A stretch of 64,000 bases of DNA, from the NCBI GenBank assembly GCA_025403435.1, contig CM046332.1, forward strand, positions 6,441,903-6,505,902, written 5' to 3'. Every line of letters starts with the position of its first letter. Positions within the stretch are counted from its first letter, which is position 1. The DNA comes from Artocarpus heterophyllus (lineage: Eukaryota; Streptophyta; Magnoliopsida; Rosales; Moraceae). Of the stretch, positions 57,528-64,000 are shown one piece after another. Both the position numbers and the translations under genes were made by a program. The notes below the pieces were generated by a model. That model made no database searches. It was not told the origin of the DNA and saw only the letters and a program-made list of their open reading frames with translations.

Positions 57528-60500
57528 GACCAGCCTACATGGCCATTACTTAACTTAAACATAATCGTAATCTCAACATACTTTAACATAAAGTATTGAA
57601 AATTATGGAATAAAAATTTTACTCTCAAATACATTTCAAACATTTACTTAATCTTTATAACTTTCTACATAACAAGTGAAAATATATATTTTTTTAAAAA
57701 AATAACTTGTATAAGATTTGCAAACACATTGTAGGTCATAACTTATTCTCTTTAAAACTTAGTGCATAACAAATGCAACTTAAAACTTATAACTTAAACA
57801 ATAAATCATTATGCATTAACAAAATGCAAAAGTACTTTAAACATAATTATTTCAAATGAATTCTTGATAATAAAGAATTCATAACATATAATCTTGAAAG
57901 AAATATTATTCATTTTTCAAAACATAATTTCGTAAACTAACATCTTAACATTAATTTCTCAAATATGAAAAGAAATCACTCAATAATCCTTACGACTTAA
58001 TGTAATCATAATTCATAAAAACTTAACTTTTCCATACTTCACAACATCAATTTTCTTAAAACATAATCATAATAATTTTCTTGAAACATTTCCTTTGAAC
58101 ATAAGAATAATTTTTTTAAAAACCGCTTTCTTTAAAGCATTTCTTTATGTAAATAAAACTATTTAAAAGAATTTTAATTTAAATGATGGAATAAAATCAT
58201 ACTAAATACTTTTATAACTTCCTTAAAACTATCATAATAATTTCTCAAAGCATAATCGTCTAAACTTTAATTAATAAATTAATAAATCATATTCACAAAG
58301 TTCTTTCTTTTAAAACGTTTTTCGCAAATGTTTTTCATTAAACATTTCAAATACGTTTTTCATAAAACATCCTTTATAAATCTTTCCTTGAAAACATAAA
58401 AATATTTTTCATAAACAGTTAACGTAAAACAAAAACATGTATAAATTCATAAATTGATAATGCAGAAATATTACATTGCGTGGGCGGTGTCCATACCCAT
58501 CTCCACCATTCGTCCGCCACTCACCACTGCCCATCAATGTCGCTGACAGGTTTTCTTACCTACAGCATGAACATACTTAACTTGAGAGTGACTGAACAAT
58601 ATGATTTAAATATTGCATTCATCACACATGAATTATAACATCATCGTAGCGTGTCATGTCATGACACAACATAACATAATAAATCATGATATAACACCCA
58701 TTCTAACAAAAAATAGTGTAACAATCACTGATCATGTATTTTCAAAAAAATTTATTAAAGCATTTAAAACAATTTATTTTTAAATGGTTCATACTATAGG
58801 CAAGATACCTACTTACTTGGACTCTGAGCTAAGTGAGTCTAGTTATACCTTGTTGTATCTAGAGTATGTGAAGCATTCTCTATAGTGCTCCTCGTGCAAC
58901 CATGAATGGCTAGGAATGCTTCCTAGAGATTATACATTGCTAAAAGTCATTTTGGACTCCGTTACTACAATTTGAATCGCCTCGATCTACGTATAGTCGG
59001 TACCAGATGATTTTTACCTGTGTGAAATTAGCTCGAACAGAGGTCACCATCGTGTTTAGAGCGTTGAAACGAGCTTGGAGGAGGTCTCAAATCGTAGATC
59101 AGAGGTCCGGTGATATAAACCCACCTAACTCCACCCCAAAAGCTAGCTCGTGAGGGGAGGATTGTGTACCCATATATATAACACCCAAGACCACCCTCTC
59201 TAATCGAAGTGGGACACATCATTCCCAACCCCTTTAGACTGCACGTCCTCATGCCAACTCCATCGTTCATGCACACGAGCGGCAGGGAACCTTTGTACAT
59301 GCACCCACCGACTAGCAGAGGTTCAGCTCTGATACCATATGATATGAACCCACCTAACTCCACCCCAAAAGCTAGCTCGTTAGGGGAGGATTGTGAACCC
59401 ATATATATAACACCCAAGACCACCCTCTCTAATCGATGTGGGACACATCATTCCCGACCCCTTTAGACTGCACGTCCTCATGCCAACTCTATCGTTAACC
59501 CACACGAGCGGCAAGGAACCTTTGTACATGCGCCCACCGACTAGCAGAGGTTCGGCTCTGATATAACTCCACCCCAAAAGCTAGCTTGTGAAGGGAGGAT
59601 TGTGAACCCATATATATAACACCCAAGACCACCCTCTCTAATCGATGTGGGACACATCATCTGGATCACAAAATCCCAAAGTCATTGTTGATTGATGTTG
59701 ACCGGTCGTTGTCTGACTTTGACTAGCATTGACTAGACTTCGTTGGCAGCTAAGTTCGATCCTACCCCCCACTAATTTGACCCTTTTGAGTCCAATGGCT
59801 TTGTCAATTTCACCTAATTCAGCCTCTAACATAGCAGGTCAGGTCCACAATCTTGGCCAAAAAGGCTTTAGCGACTATGCTCCAGTGGTTGTAGCCTGAA
59901 ATTGGCTAAGGGCTTTTGCTACCCATCCTCCTCTAAGCATTACCCCTCATCCAATTTGAAGCAACATGGCTGGGAAGAGCAAGAATGAAGGCTCCCATGA
60001 TGGTTGACAGTGGTGGACCTCGAACTCCGTCGCTCGTTACAGGATGTTGCAATTGAGGTAGGGGAAAGCTTCCCCGTCCTCCTCTAAAAATTTTCCCCCA
60101 ATCAATTAGGGTTGACGTTGCTTGGAATGGCAAATTTGAAATCCCCATGGTGGGTTGGCAATGGCAACGTTGAGCTTTAACGGGTGGCGGTGGTAAGGCA
60201 CAATTGGGTGGGGCTTCTAGCTCGCCTTGGCCCTCTAAGTCCATCGGGAAGGGCGATATCGGCCACCTCCTTTGGCAAGGCTAAGTTCCACTGTGGTGTG
60301 GCAGTGCAGAGTGGTGGTAGATGGGCGGAGCAATTCGGAGGTTGTTGAGCTGCCACTAAGGGTGGGTTTTTGTTCATCTCAATGTGTTGGTTGTGTAGGA
60401 ACAAGAATCACGTTGATCAAACATTAGATGGTGAAGATATCTCGGTGAAAAGTTTGGGTTTCTCCGCCACTTTGGGTGGCGCGTGCGGCTTCCGCCGGCG

Positions 60501-61075
60501 TGATTGTGGGCGGCACAACATACTATTGGACTCAGCTCATTGAGAGCTTTCTGTTGGTGCAGGAGGTGTAAAAAATGAACGCCGAAATCTTGACCGAGGT
60601 TTAAGGAGAGAGAGAAAAATGTAGAGAGAGAAAGTAGACAGAGAAAGAGCTGATTTTTGTGGGATTTTCTTTTTTTCTGCATTTAATATATTTAAAGACA
60701 CTTTAATTAGTCTTTAAAATCTACACTGTGTCATGGTCAGGTTGATCAAATTTGATCCGTAACCATAATTGTACACTTAACTATACTCTCACTGAACTGA
60801 TATCATATAAAAATTTCTACATAATCATAGTAAGTTGGGAAATTCCACTTTTATCATATAATCTCAATTTAAATATTTTAAATTGAGATTCTTATAATTG
60901 CCACCACTATGGTTCATACAAGAAATTAATGAATCATAAACTTTTAGTTTAACACATTAAGAATAACTATTTTAATGCATTATTATAACATTTCAAGTAC
61001 TTAACCAAGTAATTTTGGAAAAATCCTTAATTAATCACTTTTATTAATTTTTGGATTTTTTTCTCGGTCATTACA
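57528..61075 (-). repeat. LARD 5' LTR, main part, with TRIM inside
   Basis: It begins with the right target copy of C3 (GACCA) and runs to TTACA at 61075. Without the TRIM and its target copy it matches the 3' LTR in length to about 10 bp. TATA-like sequence lies near 60681-60697 on the minus strand, with a CTCTCT-rich leader stretch at 60600-60655. Confidence 0.85.
59111..59659 (-). mobile_element. Tandem TRIM, three LTRs and two internal units
   Basis: Minus-strand LTRs lie at 59111-59221 and 59340-59450 (each 111 bp). A third at about 59562-59659 is truncated by an internal deletion that removed its end and part of the primer site. Flanks TCCGG (59106-59110) and TCTGG (59660-59664) are a 5-bp duplication with one CpG change. 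Internal units contain primer sites (GCTCTGATACCA on the plus strand) and purine tracts. It is the same family as 39252-39792. Confidence 0.88.
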
Positions 61076-61622
61076 CATATCCCGTCTATTGTTTAAATTA
61101 AATGTTTCTCTAAACATAATAAACTCCTTAGACAGAGTCTTAAAGACTATAGTCATCTATATTTCAACATCAATATCAGCTCCATTGGTTTGAGCGTCAG
61201 CGAGTTAACCCATGACTAACATCATATACTCCTTCACAGACGTCCCCAGCCTTTGTTTGTTGCTTAAGAGTTTCTGAAGTGCCCCTTGCTATTTATTTAA
61301 GGCCTGGCCTCCAAACATGTCTTCAAAATTATCCAAGATCTGTTTTATGATCTCATAATATTCACATTGAGCCTACAACACATTATTTATACTAGTCGTA
61401 ACATAACTGCAGGACTGATCATTAGCATCTTTTCAGCTATCATACGCTTGGATTTGTTCACTAGTGGAATCTCCCATAGGCTCGGGAGGACACGAAATTG
61501 TTAGCACAAATTTTAGTTTCTCAAAAGATAGGACGATATTTAGGTTCTATTTCCAATCATTATAATTCTCACTAGTTAAATTGGCTTTTGTCAAGTATCG
61601 ATGATAAAGCGTCTTTAAACAT
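61076..61622 (-). pseudogene. C2 gag N-terminal part
   Basis: The start is at 61622 (MFKDALSSILD). The sequence corresponds to gag of C3 from its start to the ATFNLSN region and continues, beyond the LARD, at 42925. It is closed by several stops, so no long open frame remains. Confidence 0.82.
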
Positions 61623-63320
61623 TTTCAATCTATAATAAAGAATCATATACCAAACATAAGTAAACATACTATAATAATTTAGTAAGATAACACTATTATG
61701 TAAAACATACAATCTGGTTTTATGTGTCAAGACCTTAAAAATATCACAACCTTACAATGATAATTCCTAACTCCGAATTCAACAAGCCACCTAGGGAAGA
61801 CTTGCCAAACTCAATTAGGAACAAGGATCCCCTCCTAATTAATATATGCCATCTAGGACCCGTAAGATCCAGCATATATTAATAATTATTTCTTTGGCCA
61901 TTAATTTTATTAACAAAGCTCTTAGGGAAGATTAATAATAAAATCAACATGAGTGTATAACCATTATTTCAATATTTTATCCATGATTTATAATCACCAT
62001 CTAGGGGTGTGTAATAATAAATCATGCTAAAATACCTTATCCTCTTGGAGATCCAACCCAGTACATGATGAAGTCCCTTCCCTAGGGCTTGGAACCATTA
62101 TGTGCTATCTATGGACCAACAATGGACGTTGCAGGTCCTCTCTTCGAAAACCTTCTCCCACTCAATCTTTAAAAATCAAGGTTTTATTTTAAAAACCATG
62201 CATGAACAATTTTTAATGAGCGGCACTACCTATTTTATATGACATGTTATTAACAACATGGCAAATCATATTATAATGTAGATAAGTAAAGCAATCATGC
62301 AAAGCTACAAGCAAAATAAGAATAAATAGCTGTAATATTATGGTCCTACCCTAGAGAATAGAAAATAAATATTACAAGAGATAAATCAAAACAAATTATT
62401 GATTCTTCATTTTTAAATCTTCAAATTGTATCCTTCTTCATGTATTATCCATCTTCAAGTCTTCAGTCTCATATAGATCAAATACTTCATATTTTCAGTC
62501 AAATTTAAATTTAATGTTTCTCAAAATTGTCCCAAAAATAAAATCAAAAATGTACCAAAAAATGTATCTTTTCTAAAAATCCACAGCTCTCTGTCGGCAT
62601 GCCGATCTATGTAATCGGCCTACCGGTCATGATCATTTGGCCTACCGAACCTCACATTTCAACTTGTCGGTCATGACAGATCGGCCTGTTGAACTTAAAA
62701 GTTTGGCCTGCCATCAGAGCCGTTAGAATTCTGCACCACGGATGGCCTACCGAACTGTAACCATCGGCCTGTTGAACCTAAGGGTTCGGCCTACCGACTG
62801 AGCAGAAATCACTTATTTCCACAAAATACAGTTTTTATGTAGTTTTTCAATCTTATTTTCAACAATTCAAAAAAATAAAATTAAAGACTTAAGACCTGTG
62901 GAGCGCTATCATCCAACTTCTTAGATCCATCTTCTAGATCCGTCTTCTAGATCTGTCTTATCCGAATGATTATTTAATTACAAAATTCTTTTAAATTTAA
63001 AGTTAAATAATAATTCCTAGACGAATATAATTGTCCACCATCTAATTACATGCAAAAACTAGATACAAATTCTAACCTCTAAGGAACCATAACGGGCATA
63101 AATTAATTAATTAATTAATTAATAATAAAATAATAATTTAATCAATCATAATTAATAAATAAACATTCATTATATAATCCATGACAATATATATATATAT
63201 ATATAAACCCTAGGGTGCCAACTTTCTAAAAAATTAAATTCAAGCATATGAGGGATCAATATCACATAATTTATACATACAGCATGATCACAAACTCAAA
63301 AACTTATGTAAAAACCATGT
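61623..63320 (-). other. C2 leader
   Basis: AT-rich non-coding leader, carrying the nine-unit palindrome array at 62594-62797, TTAATTAA repeats near 63100 and an (AT)n microsatellite at 63187-63205. A degenerate primer site (63321-63333) precedes the LTR. Confidence 0.78.
62594..62797. repeat. Leader palindrome array of C2, 9 units
   Basis: Units start at 62594, 62615, 62637, 62659, 62681, 62703, 62742, 62764 and 62786. The steps are 21, 22, 22, 22, 22, 39, 22 and 22 bp. The first unit is TCGGCATGCCGA, a perfect 12-bp palindrome. Ten-base spacers include TCATGATCAT and ACTTAAAAGT. Confidence 0.9.
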
Positions 63321-63333
63321 CTTTGATACAAAT

Positions 63334-64000
63334 TGTTGGAAAAGTAGTACGCAGTAGAAATTTTTAAAATTTTCAATCAGAGTATTTTCTAAAACACAAG
63401 TTTGACACACTATATGCATAAATTAACTAAATCCTACTAACCTTCTTTGCCAAAGAGCTCCTACAATTGTCAAGAGAAGGGCGTTCTAAAAGAGCCCAAC
63501 CAACTAGTCTTATTTGCTATTCTCTATCTACGATCAGAGTTTGTGTGGGTGCATGTCGTATAGCTCTCCCCGGTGACTCTCCTTCGAACCAAATAAGGAA
63601 ATCCAGAACTAAGGTTCGTGATTTATGAACAATAGCTCTTAGGGAGTTTCAGAGACTCACAGACTAGAGTGCTTACTCTTAATTCCTTAACTAATCTAAA
63701 AAAATTAAGTCTCACTCCCTATTTATAGAGGTTGGACCCTAGGGTTAGTCCTTATTAGATAAGTTCTCAAAAATTTGAATCTAGATCAATATTTGATAAA
63801 ATTGCGTAAAAAAATGTAATCTGATTATCATTTGGTCGGCAGGCCAAACTGGTAGATTTTCCTTCCGAACTTAGTCCATTGGCATGCCAAACTAGAAGAT
63901 CAGTCTGTCGAATTAACGATAAATGATCCTTGTGAATTTTTATTTACCACTCGAGATTCTTAGGATAAAGCCTTAGTTTTAATTCAAATAACCCAATAAA
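63334..64000 (-). repeat. C2 5' LTR, cut by the window end
   Basis: Starts TGTTGGAAAAG. TATA box at 63720-63727. Four palindrome units start at 63836, 63857, 63879 and 63900 (steps 21, 22, 21). The second unit is badly decayed. Confidence 0.88.

Larger units (their letters stand above)
42926..61075 (-). mobile_element. LARD-like non-autonomous LTR element, hosting copia C3 and a TRIM
   Basis: LTRs of about 2.99 kb (42926-45914, and 47856-47866 continued at 57533-61075) begin TGTAACGACC or TGTAATGACC and end TTACA. They surround a 1.94-kb internal region without gag or pol. A perfect CATAT duplication (42921-42925 and 61076-61080) borders it. The primer site is at 47842-47853 and the polypurine tract at 45915. 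The sequence beside the polypurine tract is nearly the same as in the Tekay-like element, suggesting a chromovirus partner or ancestor. LTRs differ at about one position in ten in the parts I compared. Confidence 0.88.
37040..64000 (-). mobile_element. Ty1/copia element C2, minus strand, hosting a LARD and a TRIM
   Basis: The 3' LTR is 37040-38956 and the internal region is 38957-42925 plus 61076-63333. The 5' LTR runs from 63334 past the window end. The internal region carries a TRIM at 39252-39792 and the LARD-like element at 42926-61075. It was inserted into gag of C5, a same-family element in the opposite orientation. The left flank is CCTAG; the matching right flank is not visible. Confidence 0.88.

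Noticed and set aside
62594..62797. CRISPR-like array (short palindromic repeats with unlike spacers)
   Set aside because: The DNA is plant retrotransposon sequence, repeats are 12 bp and decayed, spacers are about 10 bp and homologous between elements, and no cas gene is present.

Overview
The window is plant nuclear heterochromatin made almost entirely of nested, mostly decayed LTR retrotransposons. I could recognise no host gene, tRNA, rRNA or CRISPR. A plant is indicated by the element types: Ty1/copia and Ty3/gypsy elements of chromovirus and Tat type, TRIMs, and primer sites for plant initiator tRNA-Met. The CRM-like element at 25690-32439, together with the nesting, makes a pericentromeric origin plausible but unproven. 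The species cannot be named.

Layout. 1-71 is the tip of a minus-strand copia LTR. 72-14761 is a plus-strand copia element (called C1), split at 1298/10566 by a minus-strand Tekay/Del-like chromovirus (1299-10565) with 3-kb LTRs. 14762-34961 is one old minus-strand Tat-type gypsy element. It is split by a second copia (C4, 16131-22901), carries a 2,673-bp tandem duplication (21076-24539 and 24540-33967), and holds a young CRM-like chromovirus with perfect CTAGA target duplications (25690-32439). A solo LTR of the CRM family lies at 21456-22241. 34962-37039 is the start of a plus-strand copia (C5), interrupted by the minus-strand copia C2 (37040 to beyond the window end). C2 carries a TRIM (39252-39792, target duplication CTTAA) and a non-autonomous LARD-like element (42926-61075, target duplication CATAT). 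The second LTR of the LARD contains a complete copia (C3, 47867-57527) and a tandem TRIM (59111-59659).

How it works together. The only near-intact coding capacity is the CRM-like gag-pol, which is split in two by small shifts at the reverse transcriptase/RNase H boundary. Everything else is crippled by stops, deletions or lost catalytic residues. The LTR promoters (TATA boxes), primer binding sites and polypurine tracts remain readable.

The most unusual signal is a 12-bp inverted repeat, TCGGC-NN-GCCGA, arrayed at a 21-23-bp period with unlike spacers. It occurs as a 4-unit array upstream of the TATA box in the copia LTRs and as a 5-10-unit array in the copia leader. It also occurs as two arrays in each LTR of the unrelated Tekay-like element. 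It is absent from the CRM and Tat elements. A separate 10-bp-phased TTGAY array sits in the LARD LTRs.
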